DNA from: CAUPWF01 sp964367685 | GTDB taxonomy: Bacteria > Bacillota > Clostridia > Lachnospirales > Lachnospiraceae | Length of the DNA stretch: 41,251 nucleotides | Direction of reading: 5' to 3' | Assembly (NCBI GenBank): GCA_964367685.1 | Contig: CAYIYM010000021.1 | Span: 1 to 41,251, forward strand | Shown: positions 17,995 through 26,193 of the stretch, in pieces | Position numbering within the stretch: position 1 is the stretch's first letter | How the letters are laid out: every line of letters starts with the position of its first letter | Position numbers and translations under genes: made by a program | Notes under the pieces: generated by a model | Told to the model about the DNA's origin: nothing | Databases searched by the model: none | Seen by the model: only the letters and a program-made list of their open reading frames with translations

Positions 17995-18732
17995 ATGAAA
18001 GAAAAGATTTATACCATACCAGTAAATGAAGCGGTGAACGCTGAAACAGAATGCCCATTTTGTTTTATTGAGCATAAAATAGAAAAAGATGCAATTGAAT
18101 TCGTATTGGGGAGCAGTGCATCTTATATGGAGAAAGATATTCGTGCAACTACAGATGAGCAAGGATTTTGTCGTGCACACTTTAAGCAGATGAATGAATA
18201 TGGAAACTCTTTAGGAAATGCTTGGATTCTAAAAACTCATTATGGAAATAAAATGGAGAAACTACGAAGAGCATTTGAAGAAACAAAACAAAGAGAAGTT
18301 AAAAAGAAATTTGCCATTTCTAAAAAAATAGAAGGAGAGAATAAAATTCGAGCATTTGTGGAAAAAGAAGGGCAATCATGCTATGTGTGTGAACAAATAA
18401 AGAGAAACTATGAAAGATACCTAGAAACTTTTTTGTATATGTATGACCGTGATGAAGAGTTTAGAAAGAAGATTCATGAATCAAAGGGATTTTGCTTGAG
18501 TCATTTCGGAGACCTTTGTGATATTGCAGATCGAAAGATGAAAGTGGATAAATTATCTGTATTTTATGAAGAAATGGAAATATTAATGCTTGAAAATCTA
18601 GAACGTATTCAAGAAGATGTCGCTTGGTTAATTGAAAAATATGACTATAGAAACAAAGACGCTGATTGGAAAAATTCAAGAGATGCAATACCAAGAGGCA
18701 TGCAAAAGTTAAAAGGTGGACAGCAAGCATAA
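17995..18732 (+). CDS. DUF6062 family protein with duplicated Cys/His motif
   Basis: A 245-residue protein with no assigned function. It is built from two halves with the same signature: C-P-F-C near residue 21 then GFCRAHF near residue 59, and C-Y-V-C near residue 128 then GFCLSHF near residue 163. The spacing of CxxC and CxxxH suggests a metal or Fe-S site in each half. The stretch between the halves is Lys/Glu-rich helix. GAGGAG lies before ATG 17995, 38 nt after DUF3343, and no terminator intervenes, so it is probably the last gene of the selenium operon. A selenium role is only inferred from position. Confidence 0.78.
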   Translation: MKEKIYTIPVNEAVNAETECPFCFIEHKIEKDAIEFVLGSSASYMEKDIRATTDEQGFCRAHFKQMNEYGNSLGNAWILKTHYGNKMEKLRRAFEETKQREVKKKFAISKKIEGENKIRAFVEKEGQSCYVCEQIKRNYERYLETFLYMYDRDEEFRKKIHESKGFCLSHFGDLCDIADRKMKVDKLSVFYEEMEILMLENLERIQEDVAWLIEKYDYRNKDADWKNSRDAIPRGMQKLKGGQQA

Positions 18733-18912
18733 CAAAAGAAATTTATAAAATAAGCCTTTTCGTTGCAAGAAGTATTGTAATATACATCCGTATAAGTTAT
18801 AGTGGTAGTGTAAGAAATAAAATTATAGTGCAAAAATAAGAGATATAATAAATTTAGTTATTAGCTTATCGTTAGAAATAGCGGTTACTTTTATCACTAC
18901 ATCAAAAAAAAG

Positions 18913-18955
18913 AGAAGTCACAGAATGCTACGATCGTTCTGTGACTTCTTTTTTT
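18913..18955. terminator. Bidirectional terminator between the selenium operon and argH
   Basis: A perfect 13-bp stem (18913-18925 with 18937-18949) around an 11-base loop, with an A run before and a T run after. It ends the forward selenium operon and the reverse argH. The remainder of 18733-18912 is AT-rich and shows no gene or structure I can support. Confidence 0.9.
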
Positions 18956-18975
18956 GTAAATTATCTTGGTAGAAG

Positions 18976-20361
18976 TTATTTGCTCAGATTGTGTAACCAA
19001 GCACTTCCCACTTTTATCTGACGCGCTACTTCGATTGGGGCAGTTCCGCCAAAGGAAGTTCTGGCATTTACACAACCTTCCATTGTAAGGTCAGGGAGCA
19101 TGCCCATGGTAATTCGCGTATCAATATGTGGTAGATCATCTTCTGTTAATTCATCAAAATCTATATCCTTTGATTCACAGTACTTAACCATCTTACCAAC
19201 AATTTCATGAGAGTCACGGAATGCAATCTGATTACGAACAAGGCTATCAGCAATGTCGGTAGCATTTAAAAATCCTTTACGTAAATTAGCACGCATAGTT
19301 TCGGTCTTGAAATCGCTCTTTTCTAACATTTTGCCAAGAATGATTACAGAGTCAGACCAGGTGTCATAGGTATCAAATAATCCCTCTTTATCCTCTTGAA
19401 AATCTTTATTAAAAGCAAGTGGAGTCCCTTTCATTACAGTAAGAATTCCCATAAGGTCTCCATAAACACGACCAACTTTTCCACGTAAGAGTTCTGCAAT
19501 ATCAGGATTTTTCTTTTGTGGCATGATACTACTTCCTGTACAGAAGCTATCGTCGATAGACACATAGGAAAATTCTTGACTATTCCACCAAACTAATTCT
19601 TCAGAAATACGACTAATGTGCATCATAGAGATAGAAGCAGCAGATATAAACTCAATGGTATAATCTCGATCACTCACTGTATCCATAGCATTTTCAGTAG
19701 GAGCGGAAAAGCCAAGTAATTCAGCTGTTTTATGTCGATCTGTAGGGAATGTTGTACCTGCTAATGCGCAAGCACCAAGGGGACAATAATCCATACGCTT
19801 TAATGCATCTTGTAGCCTTTCAATATCCCGCTTAAACATCTGGAAATAAGCCATCAAATGAAATCCAATAGTGACAGGTTGCGCATGTTGCACATGGGTA
19901 TAACCGCTCATGATATCATTTTTGTATTGCTCAGATTTATCTAATAGGACCTGTGAGAGAAAGCTTAACTTATCAATCATGTCCTCGGCAGCACTACGTA
20001 CATACATTTTTGTATCTGTGACTACTTGATCATTACGGCTCCTTGCGGTATGTAATTTTTTCCCTACATCTCCAAGGAGTGCAATCAGATTCTCTTCAAT
20101 TGCCATATGTATATCTTCTTGATGAACTGAAAATTCAATTTCCCCTTTTTTGATTTTCCCTAAAATAATATTTAAGCCATCAATAATTTGTTCCTTTTCA
20201 TCTATCGTTACAATTCCTTGCTCGCCAAGCATTGTAACATGTGCAATGCTTCCCTTAATATCAAATTCATATAAGCGTTGGTCGAATCCGATAGACGCAT
20301 TGTATTTCTCTACAATGGCATCCATTCCTTTTTCAAAACGCCCACTCCATAAATTAGCCAT
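18976..20361 (-). CDS. argH: Argininosuccinate lyase
   Basis: A 461-residue enzyme of the fumarase/aspartase superfamily that splits argininosuccinate into arginine and fumarate. The TGYTHVQHAQP-type block (here SGYTHVQHAQPVTIG, near residue 155) and the signature loop GSSIMPQKKNPDIAELLRGK near residue 278 are intact, as are HTARSRNDQV near 107. The start was set at ATG 20361 (MANLWSGRF) because GGAGAGG stands just before it; a longer frame to 20379 would place that ribosome site inside the gene. No argG or other arginine gene is adjacent. Confidence 0.96.
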   Translation of the reverse strand: MANLWSGRFEKGMDAIVEKYNASIGFDQRLYEFDIKGSIAHVTMLGEQGIVTIDEKEQIIDGLNIILGKIKKGEIEFSVHQEDIHMAIEENLIALLGDVGKKLHTARSRNDQVVTDTKMYVRSAAEDMIDKLSFLSQVLLDKSEQYKNDIMSGYTHVQHAQPVTIGFHLMAYFQMFKRDIERLQDALKRMDYCPLGACALAGTTFPTDRHKTAELLGFSAPTENAMDTVSDRDYTIEFISAASISMMHISRISEELVWWNSQEFSYVSIDDSFCTGSSIMPQKKNPDIAELLRGKVGRVYGDLMGILTVMKGTPLAFNKDFQEDKEGLFDTYDTWSDSVIILGKMLEKSDFKTETMRANLRKGFLNATDIADSLVRNQIAFRDSHEIVGKMVKYCESKDIDFDELTEDDLPHIDTRITMGMLPDLTMEGCVNARTSFGGTAPIEVARQIKVGSAWLHNLSK

Positions 20362-20415
20362 AATACCTCTCCTTTTCAAACAATCAAATGTATAATAATA
20401 CTGTTATTACGTATA

Positions 20416-20443
20416 ATTATACATTTTTATTATTGCATGTCAA
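20416..20443 (-). promoter_or_regulatory. argH promoter, near consensus
   Basis: On the reverse strand TTGACA (20443-20438), a 16-nt spacer and TATAAT (20421-20416). The -10 is the centre of the palindrome GTATAATTATAC (20411-20422). The predicted leader is about 45 nt to ATG 20361. No convincing ARG box was recognised. Confidence 0.8.
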
Positions 20444-20497
20444 GTTATCATGCGTAAAATATTAGAAAAGACGAAAGAAATGAATTCATAGAAGAGA

Positions 20498-20526
20498 TTG
20501 AAATAGGAAATCATATATGATACAGT
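20498..20526 (+). promoter_or_regulatory. Candidate promoter of the EamA transporter
   Basis: TTGAAA (20498-20503), a 17-nt spacer and TACAGT (20521-20526), with an extended -10 TG at 20518-20519. It is 36 nt upstream of ATG 20563. Confidence 0.5.
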
Positions 20527-20562
20527 CAGTAAGTGTGAAAAGAGAAAGAGATAGGAGAAAAA

Positions 20563-21411
20563 ATGAATCGAAATTTAATTGCAGTAATTCTTATGGTAAC
20601 TTCTGCACTTACCTTTGCATTTATGCAAGTTTTAATAGCAATCACAGCAGATACAATTCCGTTGTTTGAACAACTGTTCTTTAGGAATATTATTGCATCT
20701 GTATTAGCATTTTTGGCAATAAAGAAGAAAGGTTTAAAGCCATTTGGGAATCGGGGAAATCGAGTTTTATTGTCTTTTCGTTCGATCGCTGGATACTTAG
20801 GGATGATTACTACGTTCTATGCGTCTGGAAATGGGAATCAAGGCGATGTGGCAATTATTATAAAGATGTCTCCCTTTGTTGTAACTGTATTGGCGTATTT
20901 CTTCTTAAAAGAAAGGATAACTAAATATCAAGTCATAGGACTATTAGTTGCATTTACAGGAGCTTACTTTGTGTCTAATCCAGAATTCAACACAGATATA
21001 ATTCCAATGATTGTTGCAGCGCTTGCATGTATCTTTTCGGGAATTGCCTATACAATTGTTGGAGCATTGAAAAATAAAGAGGCGCCAGAAGTAATTATCT
21101 TCTTCTTCTCTATGTTTTCGACATGTGCGACGATACCATTAATGATGCCTGAATTCGTACTGCCGACAATCACAGACTTTATAATTTTATTGATGATAGG
21201 AGTATGTGCAGCCTTTGGACAAATTACGCTGACATATGCTTATTCTTATGCAAAAGCTTCAGAAGTAAGTATTTATAATTACTCAGGAATTATATTTTCT
21301 ATGATTTTTGGTTTTCTATTTTTAGGCGAAATAGTAAAAACAACATCGATAATTGGTGGAAGTTTAGTGATAATAGCTGGTTTGATTGTGTATAAGGGAA
21401 ACAAATCTTGA
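20563..21411 (+). CDS. EamA-domain drug/metabolite transporter
   Basis: A 282-residue membrane protein with ten predicted helices arranged as two EamA repeats (about 1-135 and 145-280). The end-of-repeat motifs are visible: LAYFFLKERITKYQVIGLLVAF near residue 110 and FGFLFLGEIVKTTSIIGG near residue 250. Relatives export amino acids, purines or other metabolites. The threonine operon starts directly downstream, which hints at amino-acid traffic but proves nothing. GGAG precedes ATG 20563. Confidence 0.88.
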   Translation: MNRNLIAVILMVTSALTFAFMQVLIAITADTIPLFEQLFFRNIIASVLAFLAIKKKGLKPFGNRGNRVLLSFRSIAGYLGMITTFYASGNGNQGDVAIIIKMSPFVVTVLAYFFLKERITKYQVIGLLVAFTGAYFVSNPEFNTDIIPMIVAALACIFSGIAYTIVGALKNKEAPEVIIFFFSMFSTCATIPLMMPEFVLPTITDFIILLMIGVCAAFGQITLTYAYSYAKASEVSIYNYSGIIFSMIFGFLFLGEIVKTTSIIGGSLVIIAGLIVYKGNKS

Positions 21412-21435
21412 CTTAGGTTTGAATTATGGTATAGT
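21408..21435 (+). promoter_or_regulatory. thrB-hom-thrC promoter
   Basis: TTGACT (21408-21413), a 16-nt spacer and TATAGT (21430-21435). The -35 overlaps the stop codon of the EamA gene, so transporter and threonine genes meet with no spare sequence. The -10 runs into an operator-like dyad. Confidence 0.75.
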
Positions 21436-21454
21436 TAACGGTAATACGTTAACT
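21433..21454 (+). promoter_or_regulatory. Operator-like inverted repeat over the thr promoter
   Basis: AGTTAACG (21433-21440), six bases, then CGTTAACT (21447-21454): a perfect 8-bp inverted repeat whose left arm covers the last bases of the -10. It extends over the predicted start of transcription. There is no T run after it, so it is more likely a repressor site than a terminator. No threonine T-box was seen in the 50-nt leader. Confidence 0.65.
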
Positions 21455-21505
21455 AAATAAAGTGATTTAAACTTTATAACGATAGGAAGTGCAAGAGGTG
21501 GTAGA

Positions 21506-22405
21506 ATGTATACAATAAGTGTTCCAGCAACAACTGCAAATATAGGACCGGGTTTTGATTCCCTTGGGATGGCGTTGAATTGGTATTTAGAGGCAGAATT
21601 TTCTATTTTAGAGCAGGATAATATATTAGATATGACAGTTAGTGGCCATGGAAGAGATGAGATTCCGGCTACAAAGCAAAATATTATTTATCAGGCATAT
21701 GAGAGGGTCTTTCAATATAGAGAAGAAGCTGTGAAGGGATTAAAAATTCACGTATGGAATAATGTGCCTATAGCAAGAGGAATGGGCAGTAGTTCTTCTG
21801 CAATTGTTCTAGGTATTTTGGTTGCGAATAAACTATTAGACCGTAAATTGTCCGATCAAGAGCTATTAGAACTGGCATTTGAATTAGAAGGTCATACTGA
21901 TAACATTGCAGCGGCATTATTTGGTGGATTTGTAACAACAGGAGTATATGATGGAAAGCCTTATTATACAAAAACAAACATTCCAGGAAAGTTACGATGT
22001 AAGTTGATAATTCCGGATTATAAAGTTCCTACAAGTGATGCGAGAGCGGTTCTTCCTGATATGGTGGAGTATAAGAAAGCCGTGGAAAATGTAGGGAATA
22101 CGGCTATGGTTGTGGCAAGTCTTTATTCGGGAGACTTAGACATGTTTGGGAACTTTCTTGAAGATCACCTACATCAGCCTTATAGAGCGAATCTAGTAAA
22201 AGGGTTCTTGGCGATAAAAAAAGTAGCGAAAAAATGTGGAGCTTTAGCGGCATGCATAAGTGGGGCAGGCCCCACAATTATTTTATTTTATAAAGAAGGT
22301 AATGTGGTTGATACACAGCCAATAGAATACATATTAAAGAAAGAAAATATTGTTTATCAGATAGAAGATGTAACATTGGTGAATGAAGGCGGTGTTTTGA
22401 ATTAA
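21506..22405 (+). CDS. thrB: Homoserine kinase
   Basis: A 299-residue GHMP kinase that phosphorylates L-homoserine. It has the N-terminal VPATTANIGPGFDSLGMAL, the ATP-binding glycine/serine loop PIARGMGSSSSA near residue 90, and the C-terminal SGAGPTIILF near residue 252. GAGGTGG precedes ATG 21506. First gene of the threonine operon; hom follows after 9 nt. Confidence 0.96.
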   Translation: MYTISVPATTANIGPGFDSLGMALNWYLEAEFSILEQDNILDMTVSGHGRDEIPATKQNIIYQAYERVFQYREEAVKGLKIHVWNNVPIARGMGSSSSAIVLGILVANKLLDRKLSDQELLELAFELEGHTDNIAAALFGGFVTTGVYDGKPYYTKTNIPGKLRCKLIIPDYKVPTSDARAVLPDMVEYKKAVENVGNTAMVVASLYSGDLDMFGNFLEDHLHQPYRANLVKGFLAIKKVAKKCGALAACISGAGPTIILFYKEGNVVDTQPIEYILKKENIVYQIEDVTLVNEGGVLN

Positions 22406-22414
22406 GGAGGAAAT

Positions 22415-23695
22415 ATGGAAAAGATAAAAGTTGGATTATTAGGATGTGGCACAGTTGGAAGTGGAACTTATAAAATATTAGAAAAGCAAAAGGAAAAGAT
22501 AGAAATATTACTTGGAAAAACGATCGAGATTACAAAAATAGTTGTAAATGATATGGAAAAACCAAGGCCTGGAATTGATAGATCTCTTTTGACTAAGGAT
22601 GTAAATGAAGTCTTAGAGGATCCGACAATTTCAGTTGTAGTAGAAGTTATGGGAACAATGGATTTGGCTTTGAGTTATATGAAGAAAGCCTTAAGTAATG
22701 GAAAGAGTGTTGTAACGGCAAATAAAGATGTGATTTCTATGCATGGAGATGAATTACTGAAATTAGCAGAAGTAAATCAAGTAGATTTCCTATTTGAAGC
22801 AAGTGTGTGTGGCGGAATTCCAATTATAGGACCATTAAAGCGCAACTTAGTTGGTAACTCTATAGAGAAGATAGTTGGAATACTGAATGGTACTACAAAT
22901 TATATCTTGTCAAAAATGGGGACGGAGGGACTTGATTATCAAGATGTATTAAAAGAAGCACAAGATCTTGGATATGCGGAATCTGATCCGACAAGTGATG
23001 TAGAGGGATTGGATGCAGCAAGGAAATTGGCTATTTTATCTTCCATTGCATTTAGAAGTAAGGTTACATTTGATGATGTATATTGTGAGGGTATTAGCTC
23101 GATTAGTAAAAAAGATATTAAATTTGCAGCAGATTTTGGTTATACAATTAAATTATTAGGGGTAGCAGAAAATATAGATGATGAATTAGAAGTAAAAGTA
23201 TTTCCAGCATTGATTCCAACAGATCATCCACTTGCTAGTGTAAATGATACATTCAACAGCGTATATATTGTAGGTGACGCAGTAGGGGAAACAATGTTTT
23301 ATGGGCGTGGAGCTGGTGAACTCCCAACAGGATCGGCGGTCGTAGGAGATATTATTGAAGCGGTGAGACATAAAAATGGTGCGGCGTCTAATCGAATCTA
23401 CTGTACTTGCAAGGAACGCCTGAAGATCAAACATGTGGATAATCATATGGCTAAGTTCTTTTTCCGATTAACTGTAACAGATATATACGGCACATTGGCA
23501 AAGTATACAGCGATTTTGGCTAAATATAAGGTGAGTGTGCGTTCCATTACGCAAACACGCGTGAAAAATAAAGAAGCAGAATTGGTTATTATTACAGAAA
23601 CTGTACAAGAGAAGTTTATGTATGATTGTATGAAAGAATTAGAGCAATCAGAAGTTGTGACAGGAATTAAGTCTGTAATTCGAGTGGTGGAATAG
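22415..23695 (+). CDS. hom: Homoserine dehydrogenase with ACT domain
   Basis: A 426-residue NAD(P)-dependent enzyme that reduces aspartate semialdehyde to homoserine. The Rossmann loop GLLGCGTVGSGT is at residues 7-18, TANKDVIS near residue 105, and the catalytic-region GGIPIIGPLKRN and GILNGTTNYILSKM at about 135-170. The C-terminal 75 residues form an ACT domain (for example LTVTDIYGTLAKYTAILAKY), the usual site of threonine feedback inhibition. AGGAGG precedes ATG 22415. It sits between thrB and thrC, 27 nt before thrC. Confidence 0.97.
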   Translation: MEKIKVGLLGCGTVGSGTYKILEKQKEKIEILLGKTIEITKIVVNDMEKPRPGIDRSLLTKDVNEVLEDPTISVVVEVMGTMDLALSYMKKALSNGKSVVTANKDVISMHGDELLKLAEVNQVDFLFEASVCGGIPIIGPLKRNLVGNSIEKIVGILNGTTNYILSKMGTEGLDYQDVLKEAQDLGYAESDPTSDVEGLDAARKLAILSSIAFRSKVTFDDVYCEGISSISKKDIKFAADFGYTIKLLGVAENIDDELEVKVFPALIPTDHPLASVNDTFNSVYIVGDAVGETMFYGRGAGELPTGSAVVGDIIEAVRHKNGAASNRIYCTCKERLKIKHVDNHMAKFFFRLTVTDIYGTLAKYTAILAKYKVSVRSITQTRVKNKEAELVIITETVQEKFMYDCMKELEQSEVVTGIKSVIRVVE

Positions 23696-23722
23696 AATTG
23701 CAGAAGGGTTTGGGAGGCTGAT

Positions 23723-25186
23723 ATGTATAAAAGTACAAGGAATAATTATAGAAATGTAAATGCATCAGAAGCAATTGTGTCGGGGATGGTTCCCGGTGGC
23801 GGTTTATTTGTTCCAGAGGAGTTACTACAAATCGATATAGCAACTTTAATCGGGAGAACATATAAAGAAATCGCAAATATAATCTTTCGGCTATATTTAA
23901 ATGACTTTACACAAGACGAAATAAAAAAAATGGTGGATGATGCCTACGGGGCGAATTTTGCAACAGAAGAAGTAACTCCTATAAAAAAGGTTGGGGAAGT
24001 GTATTTAATCGAACAATTTCATGGACCTACAGCTGCATTTAAAGATGTGGCGCTACAGATGCTCCCACATTTGATGGTAGAATCGAATAAGAAAATAGGA
24101 ATCAAAGAGGATATTGCGATTTTAGTTGCCACATCAGGGGATACAGGAAAAGCAGCGCTAGAAGGTTTCAAAAATGTGGAGCATATCAAAGTGATTTGTC
24201 TATATCCGCACCAAGGTGTAAGTCGAATGCAGGAATTACAGATGCGAACCACAGATGGCGACAACACCTTTGTTCTTGCTGTGAAAGGTAATTTCGATGA
24301 CTGTCAAAATAAGGTGAAAGAACTCTTTATTGACGAAGAATTTAAAGAAGATGTCAAGAAACACAATTATGTATTTTCTTCTGCGAACTCGATTAATTGG
24401 GGAAGATTATTACCACAAATTGTCTATTATTTTTATAGCTACACAAAATTAATAGAGAAAGGGCAGATCCAAAATGGTGACCCTATTAATGTTTGTGTAC
24501 CTACCGGTAATTTTGGAAATGTATTAGCAGCATATTATGCAAGCAAAATGGGACTTCCTATCAACAAATTTATTTGTGCTTCGAATGTAAACAACGTACT
24601 CACTGATTTTTTTGAGACAGGTGAATATAATAGAAAGCGAGCTTTTTATAAGACCAATACCCCATCTATGGATATTCTTGTTTCTAGCAATCTGGAGCGT
24701 TATTTATATGAAAAGTCGGGCAGAAATGGAGAGCAAGTGTGTGAATGGATGCAGCAACTAGCGCTAGATGGTACATTTGTAGTAGATGAACGCACAAAGG
24801 CAGAAATGGATTGTGAATTCTATGCTGGATCAGCAACGGATGAAGAAGTGTTACAAATGATAAAAGCGGTACATGACAAAGAAGGGTATGTTCTTGACCC
24901 ACACACGGCAGTAGGGTATAAGGTATATGAAGACTATGCCGGTGAATCGAAGGATAGAACACCAACATTGATAGCTGCAACAGCAAGTCCATTCAAATTT
25001 AGTAACACAGTACTTCGAAGTTTATTCAATGAAGAAGTGCCTGAGGAAGAAGCAATCCTGCAATTAGAAGAACTAATGAAGGAGAAGCATATTGGCTTAC
25101 AAGGCTTAAGTGATAAGGACATTAAACATTCAACGATTTGTACTATTGAAGAAATTAGCGATCAAGTTCGTCAAATTCTAAATTAA
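23723..25186 (+). CDS. thrC: Threonine synthase
   Basis: A 487-residue PLP enzyme that converts O-phosphohomoserine to threonine. It is of the long type that starts with a YKSTRNNYRNVNASEAIVSG-like N-terminal domain. The Schiff-base lysine is K107 in HGPTAAFKDVALQ. The substrate/phosphate loop LVATSGDTGKAALEGF near residue 135 and the PTGNFGNVLAAYYA block near residue 263 are intact. GGGAGG precedes ATG 23723. Last gene of the operon; a strong terminator follows. Confidence 0.96.
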   Translation: MYKSTRNNYRNVNASEAIVSGMVPGGGLFVPEELLQIDIATLIGRTYKEIANIIFRLYLNDFTQDEIKKMVDDAYGANFATEEVTPIKKVGEVYLIEQFHGPTAAFKDVALQMLPHLMVESNKKIGIKEDIAILVATSGDTGKAALEGFKNVEHIKVICLYPHQGVSRMQELQMRTTDGDNTFVLAVKGNFDDCQNKVKELFIDEEFKEDVKKHNYVFSSANSINWGRLLPQIVYYFYSYTKLIEKGQIQNGDPINVCVPTGNFGNVLAAYYASKMGLPINKFICASNVNNVLTDFFETGEYNRKRAFYKTNTPSMDILVSSNLERYLYEKSGRNGEQVCEWMQQLALDGTFVVDERTKAEMDCEFYAGSATDEEVLQMIKAVHDKEGYVLDPHTAVGYKVYEDYAGESKDRTPTLIAATASPFKFSNTVLRSLFNEEVPEEEAILQLEELMKEKHIGLQGLSDKDIKHSTICTIEEISDQVRQILN

Positions 25187-25209
25187 ATAAAGATAATATA
25201 AGCAAAAAT

Positions 25210-25252
25210 AAAGTGTGTGAGATAGAAAATAACTATTTCACACACTTTGTTT
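25210..25252. terminator. Bidirectional terminator after thrC
   Basis: A 16-bp stem (25210-25225 with 25233-25248, one G-T wobble) with a seven-base loop and a T-rich tail. It lies between thrC (+) and the PilZ gene (-). Confidence 0.88.
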
Positions 25253-25276
25253 TATGGCATTGCGAAGTTCATGATC

Positions 25277-25981
25277 TTATGAATAAAAATTACGTTTTTG
25301 CAATTGCTCATGAAATACAAACTGACGCAATAATCGCTCCTTTGCACCACGTAAGCTTACGAACTTGCATCCATAATGGAAAACAAGTTTTTCGGTTTTT
25401 GAAGAAGTTGAAGAGTCGTCAATACGAAGAACTTCGGCGTTTAAGGCCAGAACTTGCTTAGAGCTAATGATTAAATCGATTTCGATTTGTTCTCCCACTT
25501 GAAGTGGATATTCTGTATGAAAGGCGATGCCGCCCACACTGATATTATGTGTTTGTCCTGGGAATTTTAAAAATCCATGTTCTGATTTATAAGAACTGTA
25601 ATGTTCGTATCCGATTAGAAATTCATCAGGATATGGAATTGCAATCTGAAGTTTACATTCAGAAATCACCTTTAGATCTCTACGACGCTCTAGCGTAGAT
25701 ATTTGTTCATTAATGACACAAGTAACGAAGTAAAATTGCTCCGAACCAATAAATTGTATCTCTGGATTGAAGAGTGAGCAATGGCATACAATTAGACCTG
25801 ATATTACGTCATAAAAGGTAACAATAACATCTGTATAGAGATCATCAAAGTAATCGGCTTTAATTGCAAGTGTGATGTCTTCCGTATCTTTAAAAATTTT
25901 AACACTAGCTTCGCAGATTGGTGCTGGGTTTTGTTCACCTGCATTAGAAATGCTAGCTTTTGTACAGTTTTTTACTATCAT
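25277..25981 (-). CDS. PilZ-domain (YcgR-like) protein, likely c-di-GMP responsive
   Basis: A 234-residue protein with an N-terminal YcgR-like beta domain (about 1-105) and a PilZ domain (about 110-225). The PilZ switch motif RxxxR appears as R-R-D-L-K in LERRRDLKVI, with Lys in the second Arg position. The second motif, D/NxSxxG, is present as NISVGG. Family members brake flagella or control surface traits on binding c-di-GMP; the R-to-K change may weaken that. No motility gene is nearby. The start is ATG 25981; the site before it is AGGTTGAGG. Confidence 0.8.
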   Translation of the reverse strand: MIVKNCTKASISNAGEQNPAPICEASVKIFKDTEDITLAIKADYFDDLYTDVIVTFYDVISGLIVCHCSLFNPEIQFIGSEQFYFVTCVINEQISTLERRRDLKVISECKLQIAIPYPDEFLIGYEHYSSYKSEHGFLKFPGQTHNISVGGIAFHTEYPLQVGEQIEIDLIISSKQVLALNAEVLRIDDSSTSSKTEKLVFHYGCKFVSLRGAKERLLRQFVFHEQLQKRNFYS

Positions 25982-26007
25982 AGCCTCAACCTCGATTCAT
26001 TATTGTT

Positions 26008-26026
26008 AGATAGTTCGAACCTATCT
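26008..26026. promoter_or_regulatory. Dyad in the leader of the PilZ gene
   Basis: AGATAG (26008-26013) and CTATCT (26021-26026) flank a centre that contains the palindrome TTCGAA. A further TCGAAC follows at 26026-26031. The dyad falls about 14-33 nt after the start of transcription expected from the extended -10 at 26047-26055, a fitting position for an operator. Confidence 0.4.
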
Positions 26027-26046
26027 CGAACGAAAATATTATAAAT

Positions 26047-26055
26047 ATTATACCA
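26047..26055 (-). promoter_or_regulatory. Extended -10 promoter of the PilZ gene
   Basis: On the reverse strand TGGTATAAT, an extended -10 with a perfect TATAAT and no clear -35. Confidence 0.5.
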
Positions 26056-26112
26056 AATACTCTCCTCTTTCGCTATAAAGAATACAAGATTATAGAAATT
26101 TAATAAATGAGA

Positions 26113-26141
26113 TAGACAGAAAGAGAAATTTGTTATATAAT
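26113..26141 (+). promoter_or_regulatory. Promoter of the uracil permease gene
   Basis: TAGACA (26113-26118), a 17-nt spacer and TATAAT (26136-26141). Transcription is expected to begin near 26148, right at the hairpin that follows. Confidence 0.65.
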
Positions 26142-26149
26142 TAGTTAAT

Positions 26150-26170
26150 TTGTGCCAAGAAATGGCACAA
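26150..26170 (+). promoter_or_regulatory. Perfect dyad/hairpin at the transcription start of the uracil permease gene
   Basis: TTGTGCCA (26150-26157) and TGGCACAA (26163-26170) pair perfectly across AGAAA. There is no T run, so it is not a terminator. It could be a repressor operator at +1 or a 5' RNA hairpin. It does not match a PyrR-binding loop or a purine riboswitch as I know them. Confidence 0.7.
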
Positions 26171-26193
26171 GCTTTAAGAAAAGGAGAAAGTAG

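Noticed and set aside
20362..20379. Six-residue extension of ArgH
   Set aside because: It would place the ribosome site inside the gene; ArgH proteins start at MANLWSGRF.
20411..20422. GTATAATTATAC as an arginine-repressor box
   Set aside because: It does not fit the ARG box consensus and is explained by the -10 element of argH.
26100..26193. Purine riboswitch or PyrR attenuator before the uracil permease gene
   Set aside because: The leader is too short, has no terminator stem, and lacks the conserved cores of either element.
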